The notes under the pieces: model-generated | What the model was told of the DNA's origin: nothing | Database searches by the model: none | What the model saw: the letters and a program-made list of their open reading frames with translations, nothing else | Translations under genes and position numbers: made by a program | Part shown: in pieces, positions 1 to 7,920 of the stretch | Layout: every line of letters begins with the position of its first letter | How positions within the stretch are numbered: the stretch's first letter is position 1 | Assembly: GCA_903927685.1 (NCBI GenBank) | Contig: CAIYOB010001578.1 | Span: forward strand, 1-17,565 | Reading direction: 5' to 3' | Origin: an uncultured Planctomycetaceae bacterium | Lineage (GTDB): Bacteria; Planctomycetota; Planctomycetia; Pirellulales; Pirellulaceae | DNA: 17,565 bases

Positions 1-2
1 CC

Positions 3-1055
3 CAGGAAGTTGAGTACGTCAACGGCCCGGCGGAGAGCCGTTGGGGCGGGGCGCGGGCACGCCACGGCCATCCGGCGCCCTACGGCGTCGCCTGGTGGGG
101 CATCGGCAACGAGATGTACGGGAACTGGCAGCTGGGCAACGTGCCGGTCGAGCGTTATGTCCTGCGCCACAACGCGTTCGTCGACGCCATGCGGGCGGTG
201 GACAGCCGGATCCGCGTCGTCGCCGTCGGGGCCGGCGGAACGTGGAACGACTTGATCGTTCCGGGTTGCGCCTCCCATGCGGACCTGATCAGCATGCATC
301 ACTACAGCGAGCGGAAGCTGCGCGTACCGCTCTCGGCTCAAGACCTGCAGGCATACCGCCAGAACTTCCCGGCCTACAGCGTCTCCATCGCCGACGCCGT
401 CCAGCGCATGGTCGACGACCTCCGCCGCCGACAGGACGGAAAAGACCCCGCGGTCATGAAATTGAAACTGGCCATCGACGAATATGGCATCGTCCGCGAG
501 TGGAACCCGGCACCCGACGCCGTCGGGGTCGGCGCTTACGAGCATTACTACACGCTGGGCGATGCCGTGACGGTCGCTCGAGCCCTGCACGTGATGTTGC
601 GCAACGCCGATCTGATCGGCATGGCCAACTGGCCGCAGACGGTCAATGTGATCGGGGCGATCAAGACGACCCGCAACCACGCCTGCCTGGACGCCGTGGG
701 CCATCTGCTGACCCTGTACCGGGCGCGCGTCAACGGGCGCAGCGTGCCGTTGGCCGTACCGCCCGGTTCGCCCCTGGACGCTGCGGCCGCCTGGGACGCC
801 GGAACGGAGGTTCTCACATTGGCCCTGATCAACACCGCGCTCGACCGCCAGCTCGAAGTCGTGCCGCGTGTGGCCGGCATGCCCGCCGGGGCCACGGTCG
901 AGGTCTGGCAGATGGCTGGCGAGCTTCAGGCGTTCAACACCCCGGGGCAGGACGAACAGGTCAGCGTCAAGCCGCTGGGCACGCTCGCCCCAGGCAAGCC
1001 GATCCGGCTCCCGCCCCACTCGATCACGGTGGCGCACATGAAGAAATGTCCCTGA
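3..1055 (+). CDS. GH51 alpha-L-arabinofuranosidase, C-terminal part (5' truncated by window edge)
   Basis: The frame is open from the first complete codon at position 3, so the start lies outside the window; 350 codons are visible. The family removes terminal alpha-L-arabinofuranosyl residues from arabinan or arabinoxylan. The visible part begins with VEYVNGP, then GHPAPYG and WWGIGNEMYGNWQLGN, the signature around the GH51 acid/base glutamate (Glu codon 111-113). A barrel-strand motif ISMHHYS follows. AIDEYGIVREWNP carries the nucleophile glutamate (codon 480-482). The last ~120 residues match the C-terminal beta-sandwich expected for GH51. The N-terminal ~150 or more residues are not visible, so export cannot be judged. 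A conventional start at the internal ATG at 114 is unlikely because the upstream codons are clearly homologous and the acid/base Glu lies just before it. It is the first of several hydrolase genes on this strand, but 850 bp of relic DNA separates it from the next. Family assignment is firm; exact substrate is not. Confidence 0.9.
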   Translation, partial: QEVEYVNGPAESRWGGARARHGHPAPYGVAWWGIGNEMYGNWQLGNVPVERYVLRHNAFVDAMRAVDSRIRVVAVGAGGTWNDLIVPGCASHADLISMHHYSERKLRVPLSAQDLQAYRQNFPAYSVSIADAVQRMVDDLRRRQDGKDPAVMKLKLAIDEYGIVREWNPAPDAVGVGAYEHYYTLGDAVTVARALHVMLRNADLIGMANWPQTVNVIGAIKTTRNHACLDAVGHLLTLYRARVNGRSVPLAVPPGSPLDAAAAWDAGTEVLTLALINTALDRQLEVVPRVAGMPAGATVEVWQMAGELQAFNTPGQDEQVSVKPLGTLAPGKPIRLPPHSITVAHMKKCP

Positions 1056-1376
1056 CGCGGAACCGCAGGCGGATTGGCGGGTGTCTCCGGTTGGCTCCCG
1101 TGGTCCTTTTTGCGCGCCGCCCCAAGGCCCGGTGACGTTATTGTCCGTGGTGGAATCGATCGGTGGGGGACTCAAGTTGCTGGTGGGCGAAGGCGAATCG
1201 GTCCCCGGGCCGATCCTTGAAATCGGTAACACGAACAGCCGTCAGCAACGCTCACCACAAGATCGAGAAGTTCGGCAGGTTGTCGCACGGCAGCGAGATC
1301 GGCTACAATGTGCCCGGTTGGGCAGTCCAGCGGGCAAGGTTGCGCCGTCCTCAGGACGCATGAAGAGCCAGGGAAC
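1056..1376. other. intergenic stretch without a recognisable gene
   Basis: No reading frame here gives a protein-like translation on either strand; the short open frames have arbitrary composition. The only structure I can support is a promoter-like pair near its right end (1280-1309), listed separately. A short T-run (tccttttt, near 1107) follows the GH51 stop but has no convincing stem before it, so I do not call a terminator. Confidence 0.5.
1280..1309 (+). promoter_or_regulatory. putative sigma70-type promoter before the small ORF at 1377
   Basis: TTGTCG (1280-1285) and TACAAT (1304-1309) are separated by 18 bases, close to the TTGACA/TATAAT consensus. Transcription would start near 1316, leaving a leader of about 60 bases before the ATG at 1377. 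Seen by eye only; no scoring was done. Confidence 0.4.
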
Positions 1377-1568
1377 ATGGAACAGACACTGACGGTTACG
1401 AACCATCAAGAACAGGCGGAAGCGGATCGCGCCTACTGGCGCCGACAGACGCCCGAGGTGCGTCTGGATGAAGTCGAACGTCTCCGACTGGAAGCGGGGA
1501 AATTCCTTTATGAGTATCCAGCCAGACTTCGAAGAGTTCTTGAGGTTACTCGAAGAGCACCAGGTTGA
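1377..1568 (+). CDS. small hypothetical protein, partner ORF of a nucleotidyltransferase relic
   Basis: 63 residues, starting at ATG 1377 with a weak purine-rich stretch (ccaggga) just upstream. The sequence is hydrophilic and probably helical, with the core YWRRQTPEVRLDEVERLR followed by PARLRRVLEV. From memory, such short proteins with a 'YWxxxTPExRLxxVExLR' core occur directly upstream of nucleotidyltransferase genes in planctomycetes and other bacteria; this match is recalled, not searched. Its last 59 bases overlap the start of the nucleotidyltransferase relic at 1510 in another frame, consistent with a once co-translated pair. Function unknown. It has no visible signal peptide or membrane segment. 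Its partner is broken, so it may be an orphan on the way to loss. Confidence 0.55.
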   Translation: MEQTLTVTNHQEQAEADRAYWRRQTPEVRLDEVERLRLEAGKFLYEYPARLRRVLEVTRRAPG

Positions 1569-1655
1569 GTACATGATTGTCGGCGGGACATGATTGTCGG
1601 CGGGTACGCCGTCGCTTTTCACGGGTACGTGCGGTTTACCAAGGACATTGACATT
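1510..1655 (+). pseudogene. truncated and frameshifted nucleotidyltransferase (MNT/AbiEii-like) relic
   Basis: Translation from ATG 1510 gives MSIQPDFEEFLRLLEEHQ, then VEYMIVGG, and stops within a few codons. The cause is a 17-bp tandem duplication (copies 1571-1587 and 1588-1604). Reading across it by removing one copy restores IVGGYAVAFHGYVRFTKDIDI, which contains the GG motif and the D-x-D metal-binding aspartates of the Pol-beta-type nucleotidyltransferase superfamily. After DIDI (ending 1655) the similarity disappears in all frames, so roughly two thirds of a typical gene is also missing. The second duplicate copy carries an ATG at 1590 in the downstream frame, but translation from it runs into a non-homologous sequence. 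The start overlaps the small ORF 1377-1568, matching the usual paired arrangement. Clearly a relic; the exact nucleotidyltransferase subfamily is uncertain. Confidence 0.75.
1571..1604 (+). repeat. 17-bp perfect tandem duplication
   Basis: acatgattgtcggcggg occurs twice head to tail at 1571-1587 and 1588-1604. Seventeen bases is not a multiple of three, so it shifts the frame in the middle of the nucleotidyltransferase GG motif. A slipped-strand or microhomology event (or an assembly artefact) would produce it. Confidence 0.95.
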
Positions 1656-1863
1656 TGTCGAGGAGTTGACCTGAAAACGGGCACGTATCTTCCAGGAAAC
1701 GGATCACAACTTCGCCAACTCCCTAATCACGCGAACGCCCCCAATGGCGGGAACGGCCCGGGTAATCGAGCATGCCGCCATTCGCTTCTCAGGCCGCCTC
1801 ACGTGCAATGCACGGAATCCGCGCTCAGGCATGGACAGCGACCCCGGAAACTTCGCACAATGA
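1656..1863. other. unexplained segment between the relic and the GH38-like gene
   Basis: No gene is assigned. One plus-strand frame is open from 1675 to a TGA at 1861-1863, with a protein-like stretch (NFANSLITRTPPMAGTARV) but no plausible start codon at its beginning. The opposite strand is also open here. Small ORFs with this kind of sequence seem familiar from planctomycete genomes, which would make this a dispersed repeat, but I cannot check that. The right end overlaps a possible promoter for the next gene. Confidence 0.3.
1832..1861 (+). promoter_or_regulatory. possible promoter for the GH38-like operon
   Basis: TGGACA (1832-1837) and CACAAT (1856-1861) with an 18-base spacer resemble a sigma70-type promoter and would give a leader of about 38 bases before the GTG at 1906. 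Weak match, judged by eye. Confidence 0.28.
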
Positions 1864-1891
1864 GGCGTGAACGCCCTATCCGATTGTCGAC

Positions 1892-1897
1892 GAGGAG
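1892..1897 (+). promoter_or_regulatory. ribosome binding site fixing the GTG start at 1906
   Basis: gaggag at 1892-1897 lies 8 bases before GTG 1906. The alternative GTG at 1867 has no such site, and starting there would place a charged stretch before the signal peptide. Confidence 0.7.
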
Positions 1898-1905
1898 ACC
1901 CTGCC

Positions 1906-4467
1906 GTGAAACACGCCCTGCCCCTGCTCACCGCCCTGCTGCTGGGACCCCTCGTCCCGCTGGACGCGGCCGATCCACGAGCCGTCTACGTCGTGCCGAA
2001 CTTCCATCCGGCCAGTTGCGGGTGGCTCGCCGACTGGTCCACCGAGCGGAACTACTGTGCCAACTCGTACTTCGACCACCTCGACCGCGTGCGCGACGAC
2101 CCGAACTACAACTTTGCGCTCTCGGAGTGCAATAACCTGATCGCCATGCTGAACTTCCGCCCCGACCGCGCGGCGGAACTGAAGCAGCGTATCCGCGAAG
2201 GCCGCGTCGAACTGTGCAACGCGTTCTTCCTCGAACCGAGCATCAACCTCTCCGGCGGCGAGGCGCTCGTCAAGATGGGCGTCGAAGGACTCCGCTGGCA
2301 GCAGCAGGTCATGGGCGTTCGGCCGCGGCTGAGCTGGATGATCGACGTCACCGGGATGCACGAGCAGATGGCGCAGATCGTCACGGGCCTCGGCCTGGAC
2401 GCGCTGGTCTATTGCCGCCTCAACCCGACCGGCAGCACGCTGCACTGGCTCGAATCGCCCGACGGCACGCGCACACTTGCGATCAGCCCCGGCCATTACC
2501 TCGAGTGGCGGCCGATGTTCGGCGCCCGGGAGCCGCTGGCAGAGAACCAGTTGCGGGCCCTGGCCGACGACATCCGCGCGCGGATCGAGCCGCCAGCGCC
2601 CGACAAGGACGCCAGTCGCCCCGACGCCGCCGACCTGAAGAGCCTGCCGCGGCGCACGCCGACGGGCGCGCCGGTGCTGATCCTTGGCGGCAGCGGCGAC
2701 TACAACCTCGCCCCGCTGTGCCGGTCTTATCCGAGCGAGTTCCTGCGGCAGTTCAAGCAGGTCGCGCCGGAGTTTGACGTGCAGTTCACCACGCCCAGCC
2801 GCTATCTCGACGCCGTGCTGCCCGGCATCCAGTCCGGCGCGATCCGGTTGCCGGTGCTGCGCGGCGGCACGGAGTTCACCTACAATGCGTTCTGGATCCA
2901 AAACCCGCGCGTGAAATCGGCGTATCGGCAGTGCGAACAGTGGTTGCAGGCCGCCGAGATGCTGGCCACGGCCGCCAGCTTGCGCGGCAAGTTCGAGTAT
3001 CCGGCCCGGGAGCTCCATCGGGCCTGGCTGTTGATGTGCCTGAACATGGACCGCAACACGCTGTGGGGCGCGGCGGGCGGAATGGTGTTCGAGCATGAGC
3101 GCAGCTGGGACGCCCGCGATCGTTTCGAGTGGGTCGAGCGAACTTCCCGCGACGTCGCCACGCGCGCCCTGCGTTCGCTCGTCGGCCCTGGCACGGCCAC
3201 CGTCCGTTTCAACCCGCTGAACTGGCAGCGGCGCGATGTTCCGGAATTGTCCGCTTGCGCCGCCGGTCCGGGCTCACCGCCGGCAACTCCCGCAGCGACC
3301 GGGCTGGCCGCAGTCATCCAGACCGAGTTCTACGCCGCGCGACTCGACCCGGCGACCGGCGCGCTCGTGAGTCTCCAGCTCAAGCCCTCCGGCCGCGAGC
3401 TGCTGGGCGGCCCAGCCAACGTCATCGTCGCCGAGCAACCGAAGAAGCCGATCGCGAGTCCGGCCGACCACATGGTGGACCGCCCCGAACGCGACCGCGT
3501 GACCGACTCGAACCAGCACGCGGCCAAGCTGACCGTCACGGCCAGCCCGCTCGCGACGATCGTGGAGGTCGAGTCCCCGTTCCTCGGCGACCAGCTGCGG
3601 CGAAAGCTGATCTTCCACAGCAGCCAGCCCCGGATTGACTTCGAGACCGAACTCAACGACCTCCCCGACCGCACCGTGGTGGTGGCTGAGTTTCCGCTCG
3701 CCGCGGCGGTGCGCGAAGTGCGCCGCGGGATCCCGTATGGGTTTTCGCAGGCAGCCTGGCCGGAGCCGAACCCCGCGCTGCCCGGGGTCGCCAGGGGCAT
3801 CGCTCCGGCGGTCCGCTGGTCGCACTACCAGCTGGCGGGCGCGGGCCTGGCGCTGTTGGACCAGGGACTGAGCGGCCGCGAGCTCAACGGCAACACGCCG
3901 ATCCTCTACCTGGTCAACGCCGCCGAGAAATACCGCGGCTATCCCAACGCCTGGCTCAGCGGCGCGGGCCGCCACGTCGTGCGGTACGCGCTGGCGGCGC
4001 ACGAGGGCGATTTCGCCGAGGCGCGGATTCCGCAGCTGGCGTGGGAATTCAATGCTCCGCCCATCGAGACCGACGGATGCGCGGCGGCCGAGATGCCGCC
4101 GATCCTGCAAACCAGCGACAACGTCATCGTCGAGGCGCTGCGGCGCGAGGGAGGCGAGATCGAATTGCGGCTGGCGGAGTGCCTCGGCCGCGCCGCCCAG
4201 GCGAGCCTGACGCTGAACCTGCCGCACCTCGACGCGGCGCTGACCGACCTGCTCGGCGGCCATCGCCAGCCGCTGCAGGGCGGGCCAGCCTATACGTTCC
4301 CGGTCCGCCCGCAGCAGATCGTGACGCTGCGGTTCAAGACGGCCGACGCGGTGCCCGCCGTGGAACCGTTGACGGAATGGGACGAACTCGTGCCCGAGCA
4401 CAAACGCGCGGCCCTGCGGCGCTACCTGCCCGACGTGAAAGGCCATCCGCCGGCAGGCGGCCAGTGA
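1906..4467 (+). CDS. exported GH38-like (alpha-mannosidase-related) protein with altered metal site
   Basis: 853 residues from GTG 1906. The start MKHALPLLTALLLGPLVPL is a signal peptide, probably cut near LDA-AD. Residues ~25-320 follow the GH38 catalytic domain: the first metal motif region (VVPNFHPASCGW, 28-40), a catalytic-Asp region (SWMIDVTG, Asp147) and QMAQIVTGLGLDALVYCR. A helical-bundle region follows (~325-420), then a beta-sandwich C-terminal half, as in GH38. GH38 enzymes are zinc-dependent retaining alpha-mannosidases. By hand alignment, only part of the zinc site survives: His34 aligns with the first ligand, but the expected Asp is Ala36 (or Ser37), and the final 'HD' is Arg383-Asn384 in LNMDRNTLWG. 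Asp147 is kept. It may therefore be a non-zinc hydrolase or a glycan-binding protein. It is followed after 78 bp by the multi-module hydrolase gene, suggesting co-transcription. The fold assignment is fairly sure, the activity is not. Confidence 0.8.
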   Translation: MKHALPLLTALLLGPLVPLDAADPRAVYVVPNFHPASCGWLADWSTERNYCANSYFDHLDRVRDDPNYNFALSECNNLIAMLNFRPDRAAELKQRIREGRVELCNAFFLEPSINLSGGEALVKMGVEGLRWQQQVMGVRPRLSWMIDVTGMHEQMAQIVTGLGLDALVYCRLNPTGSTLHWLESPDGTRTLAISPGHYLEWRPMFGAREPLAENQLRALADDIRARIEPPAPDKDASRPDAADLKSLPRRTPTGAPVLILGGSGDYNLAPLCRSYPSEFLRQFKQVAPEFDVQFTTPSRYLDAVLPGIQSGAIRLPVLRGGTEFTYNAFWIQNPRVKSAYRQCEQWLQAAEMLATAASLRGKFEYPARELHRAWLLMCLNMDRNTLWGAAGGMVFEHERSWDARDRFEWVERTSRDVATRALRSLVGPGTATVRFNPLNWQRRDVPELSACAAGPGSPPATPAATGLAAVIQTEFYAARLDPATGALVSLQLKPSGRELLGGPANVIVAEQPKKPIASPADHMVDRPERDRVTDSNQHAAKLTVTASPLATIVEVESPFLGDQLRRKLIFHSSQPRIDFETELNDLPDRTVVVAEFPLAAAVREVRRGIPYGFSQAAWPEPNPALPGVARGIAPAVRWSHYQLAGAGLALLDQGLSGRELNGNTPILYLVNAAEKYRGYPNAWLSGAGRHVVRYALAAHEGDFAEARIPQLAWEFNAPPIETDGCAAAEMPPILQTSDNVIVEALRREGGEIELRLAECLGRAAQASLTLNLPHLDAALTDLLGGHRQPLQGGPAYTFPVRPQQIVTLRFKTADAVPAVEPLTEWDELVPEHKRAALRRYLPDVKGHPPAGGQ

Positions 4468-4545
4468 TCGACCACCGCGGGGCGGCTGGAATGGCCGCAG
4501 GACGCAGAACCAGGCACCAAGAGAACCACTTCGGAACCTACCACC

Positions 4546-7500
4546 ATGCCAAGTCTCAGGCCGTCCGTCTTGTCGCTCGCCATTTGGGTGACGCTTGCCT
4601 TTGCGGCATTCTCCCAGCAACCGGTTGCGCTCATTGACCCCAGCCAGCCCGCGGGCGGCTGGCGGTTCGACAACGGCCGGGAATTCCCTGGCGCCCGGGG
4701 GAAACTCGAACTGGCGGCCGAGGGTTTTCGCGGCCAGCCCGTGCTGAGCTTGCATGGGGATTTCACGCAAGGCGGCAACTATGTGCAGGCCTGGGTTGCC
4801 TTGCCCAAGGATCGGCTCGATACACTGTCCTTCTGGGTGAACGCTCCTGTCGGCTCCAAACGCCTGCCCATCCGGTACACCGATGCCAACGACCAGGTCC
4901 ACCAGATCAACCTCAAGCTGAACGAAAAGGGAGGGTGGCAGCAATTGGTCCTGCCGCTGGACAAGTTCTTCAAGACGATGGGAACGTCGTCCGCCTTGGA
5001 CATCGTCGCGGGCTACGAGACGTGGGATGGCGGACAGGACCGCCAGAAGCACCAGAAACCGCAGCAGCCAAGCCCCAACCTGGCCGTCCTGGCCTCGCGA
5101 GCGATGGAGACGACCGCGGGGACGATTCTGATCAGCGACGTGCTGTTTCAGCCAAGCGGCCAAGCGGCCGCGATCCAGCAGACGATTCCGCTGGACAAGA
5201 TGCTCCAGGAAGGCGAACTCGACTGGGGCTTTAACCTGGGGCAGGAATTTGCCGGGGCCAAGGGCGGACTCGACCTGGTTTGCGACCAGCCGGAACCGGG
5301 CCGGTATGCCATGCGTTTGCACGCCGATTTTACGGGCGGCGGCGCCTACGTGGGCGTCCGGAAATCGTTCTCGCGGCTGGAGGTGCAAGCGCTGAATGCC
5401 CTCCGGCTCAGGATGCGATCCACGACGGCCAGTTCGTTTGCGATCCGTCTGGTGGATGGGACGGGACAGTGTCACCAGCGAAAGGGGATTGCGTTCACGG
5501 CGGATGGCCAGTGGCACGAGGTCGCCATCGTCCCGACCGAAATCGCCGGCGGCGAGCACTGGGGCGGGGCGAACGACGGCCGGTGGCGGGATACGGTGCA
5601 GCTGATCGAGTTGATGCTGAACGTCGAATCCCATGCCGGAAAGCTGCCGGACTTGACCATCACGGACATGCGGGCCGACGTGACCGTCGCGGCCAGCGTC
5701 CAGCCGGCGTCGTTTGCCGAGGGCTTTGAATCCGCGCCAGTGCCGCCGTGGCAGACCGCTGGCACGGTCCAGACGGATCACCAGGGCGTCGCTCCGTCCA
5801 CTCAGTCTTTGCGGCTGCAGCGGCCCCTGGATGCGCTGCAAACGGACACCTGGGCAACAAGTCCGGCCTTTGCCGTCAATCCCGGCGCCTGGCAGCTTAG
5901 CTATGCCTGGAAGGCCCAACTGCACTCACCGGACAACTCGTACCACGGGAGCACCGCCTTGGAAGTCCTCGATCGCGGCGGCAAGCCGCTCGAGACGATT
6001 CCGCTCGGAATCGGCTCCGGCGCCGCGGACTGGCAACAGGTGTCCCAGCCGGTGATCCTGCCGCGCGGCGCGGCCCAGGCCCGATTTCGCGTCCAGCTGA
6101 ACAAGACCTATGGCTCCTTCTGGCTGGATGACGTGTCCGCTGCGCCACTTCGTACGGCGCCGATCATCCAGCGTGTTGAACGAGTGCGGCTGGCGACGGG
6201 CGTCGTGGGGAACCTGTTCCTGCCCGGCGACAAGATTCGTTTCCAGGTGACGGTCGAAGCGGTCGAGCCGCTGGACAAGAACCAGCAGTTATTGCGGTAT
6301 TCCGTGCGTGATTACTGGGGCGCCCCGCAGTTCCCGCCGGGCGAAGTCGGGCTGGACAAGGCGCCTCGTCAGGGGGACCGTTTCGTCTATTCGACGACGA
6401 TCGACCTGCCGGAGGATGGGTTGGCCGTGGGCAAGTACTACGAACTGCACGTGGAAATCCCGCAGGAAGGCGGTCCGGTTGGGGAATACTCGGGTCTCGC
6501 CATCCTGCCGCCGGCGGCCGCCAGGCAGTGTTCACCCGATCAGGTGCCGTTCACGATTCGCAACTGGGACAGCCGGATTCCCGACTACTTCCGCTTGGCG
6601 GACCGGCTGGGGCTGCGTCTGCTGGGCGTCTGGGGCGGTTGGTCGGCCCGGGCCCCCTATACACCGCACTGTCCGGGGATTGAATTGTGCAACGAGTTAG
6701 GTGCCAAGTGGATCACCGGCACGCCGGCCAGTTCCGTCGAACGAGAGGGCTTTACGGAGTACGGCGAGGACGCGCTCCGCCAGGGCATGGCGAATTTCCT
6801 GCGCGAGTACGCCGGCCGCGGGTTGGCGATGATCGCCCTGGGCAACGAGCCCCACGGCACCGGTCAGAAGGTCTTGGACAACGTGCGCGCGTACAAGGCA
6901 ATCTATGAAACCGTCAAGGCGTTCGATCCCCAGATCCGTGTCATCGGGACCTCCGTCGAGCCGAACGAAGAGTACTTTCGGGCCGGCTATCAGAACTACC
7001 TTGACGCGTACGATTTCCACATCTACGAGCACTACACCAACGTGCGGCGGACGATCGGCGAGTACCGGGCCTTGATGCAGAAGTACCAGGCGGTCAAGCC
7101 GATCCATTCGACCGAGCTGGGGCTGAACAGCCAGGGGCAGACGCGGCAGGCGGTGGCCGTCGAGATGATCAAGAAATTCACCGTTTTCTTTGCCGCGGGC
7201 GGCTCGACCGTCAGCTGGTTCACCATCCAATACCCGGACCCGGACGGCAAGGCCCGCGGCCAGTTCGGCGATTCGCACTGTGTCTTCGACTGCAAATACA
7301 ACCTGTACAATCCGCGGTTGGACGCCGTCACCTATTACCAGCTGGTCAACGGGATCTGCGACAAGAAGTTTGTCGAGGAGAGGCAGTACGCCAACGGGGC
7401 TCAGGCTTATCTGTTCCGGGATTCATCCGGGAACTGTCTCCAAGTGCTGTGGTTGGACGACGCGCGCGAAGAGGCCCTCGTCCCGCTGCCTGCGAATCAG

Positions 7501-7920
7501 AACGTCGACCTGGTCCGCGTGGATGGTTCCCGGGCCGCGCTGGTCAGCACAGGCGGAGGCATCAGTCTGACGTTGTCCGCCGAGCCTGTGTTGCTGTTCT
7601 ATCGAGCCCCGCAAGCGGGCCTCGCCGAGACCCTGGGACGCCCGACTCTGTCGCTGACCGAGATTCCCGCCAAGGCGGTTGCAGGTAAAACGTTCCGTTT
7701 CGTGGTCCAGGGGCCGGAGCTGAAAGCCGAGTCGCTACGCGTGCATGTCCCGTGGGGTTGGACGAGCACGGTCAAGCCGGCCGGAAACGAACTTGAATGC
7801 CAGGTCCAGGCTCCGCCGGCGACTCCCGCCCGTGAAGTTCGGCTCTACGTGCAGCGGATCTCCGCCGGCCAGGCCAGCGCCGACTTGACGCTGCCGATCC
7901 CGCTTGCCCGAAACGAATGA
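4546..7920 (+). CDS. exported multi-module glycoside hydrolase with clan-A-type barrel
   Basis: 1124 residues from ATG 4546; the ribosome binding site is weak. The signal peptide (residues 1-24) probably ends near FAAFSQQ. Residues ~28-205 and ~222-380 are two related beta-sandwich modules, each beginning W-x-F-x-x-G-x-E-F-x-G-A-x-G and containing LH-x-DFT-x-GG-x-YV. Residues ~388-535 form a third carbohydrate-binding or jelly-roll-like module (ending SFWLDDV), followed by a further beta domain (~538-655). Residues ~660-930 look like a (beta/alpha)8 barrel of clan GH-A: IALGNEPHG supplies a candidate acid/base Glu768, DFHIYEHY a barrel strand, and IHSTELGLNS a candidate nucleophile Glu857. 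The rest is a beta domain (~940-1020) and a final Ig-like module. It resembles GH39/GH51/GH5-type proteins, but I cannot assign a family. Its stop overlaps the start of the DTW gene (ATGA), so the two are probably translationally coupled. Confidence 0.8.
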   Translation: MPSLRPSVLSLAIWVTLAFAAFSQQPVALIDPSQPAGGWRFDNGREFPGARGKLELAAEGFRGQPVLSLHGDFTQGGNYVQAWVALPKDRLDTLSFWVNAPVGSKRLPIRYTDANDQVHQINLKLNEKGGWQQLVLPLDKFFKTMGTSSALDIVAGYETWDGGQDRQKHQKPQQPSPNLAVLASRAMETTAGTILISDVLFQPSGQAAAIQQTIPLDKMLQEGELDWGFNLGQEFAGAKGGLDLVCDQPEPGRYAMRLHADFTGGGAYVGVRKSFSRLEVQALNALRLRMRSTTASSFAIRLVDGTGQCHQRKGIAFTADGQWHEVAIVPTEIAGGEHWGGANDGRWRDTVQLIELMLNVESHAGKLPDLTITDMRADVTVAASVQPASFAEGFESAPVPPWQTAGTVQTDHQGVAPSTQSLRLQRPLDALQTDTWATSPAFAVNPGAWQLSYAWKAQLHSPDNSYHGSTALEVLDRGGKPLETIPLGIGSGAADWQQVSQPVILPRGAAQARFRVQLNKTYGSFWLDDVSAAPLRTAPIIQRVERVRLATGVVGNLFLPGDKIRFQVTVEAVEPLDKNQQLLRYSVRDYWGAPQFPPGEVGLDKAPRQGDRFVYSTTIDLPEDGLAVGKYYELHVEIPQEGGPVGEYSGLAILPPAAARQCSPDQVPFTIRNWDSRIPDYFRLADRLGLRLLGVWGGWSARAPYTPHCPGIELCNELGAKWITGTPASSVEREGFTEYGEDALRQGMANFLREYAGRGLAMIALGNEPHGTGQKVLDNVRAYKAIYETVKAFDPQIRVIGTSVEPNEEYFRAGYQNYLDAYDFHIYEHYTNVRRTIGEYRALMQKYQAVKPIHSTELGLNSQGQTRQAVAVEMIKKFTVFFAAGGSTVSWFTIQYPDPDGKARGQFGDSHCVFDCKYNLYNPRLDAVTYYQLVNGICDKKFVEERQYANGAQAYLFRDSSGNCLQVLWLDDAREEALVPLPANQNVDLVRVDGSRAALVSTGGGISLTLSAEPVLLFYRAPQAGLAETLGRPTLSLTEIPAKAVAGKTFRFVVQGPELKAESLRVHVPWGWTSTVKPAGNELECQVQAPPATPAREVRLYVQRISAGQASADLTLPIPLARNE

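Noticed and set aside
114..116. ATG 114 as start of the GH51 gene
   Set aside because: This Met lies inside the GNEM catalytic motif; codons upstream to the window edge are homologous to GH51.
1867..1905. Upstream GTG as start of the GH38-like gene
   Set aside because: It would add 13 charged residues before the signal peptide and has no ribosome binding site; GTG 1906 has gaggag at good spacing.
1590..2135. Plus-strand open frame starting at the second duplicate copy
   Set aside because: Only its first ~22 codons match a nucleotidyltransferase; the rest passes through unassigned sequence and then overlaps the GH38-like gene out of frame.
3274..5925. Minus-strand open frame of nearly 900 codons across the GH38-like and clan-A genes
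   Set aside because: It spans two genes with clear family motifs on the plus strand and the gap between them; composition is Arg/Gly/Leu-rich without recognisable motifs.
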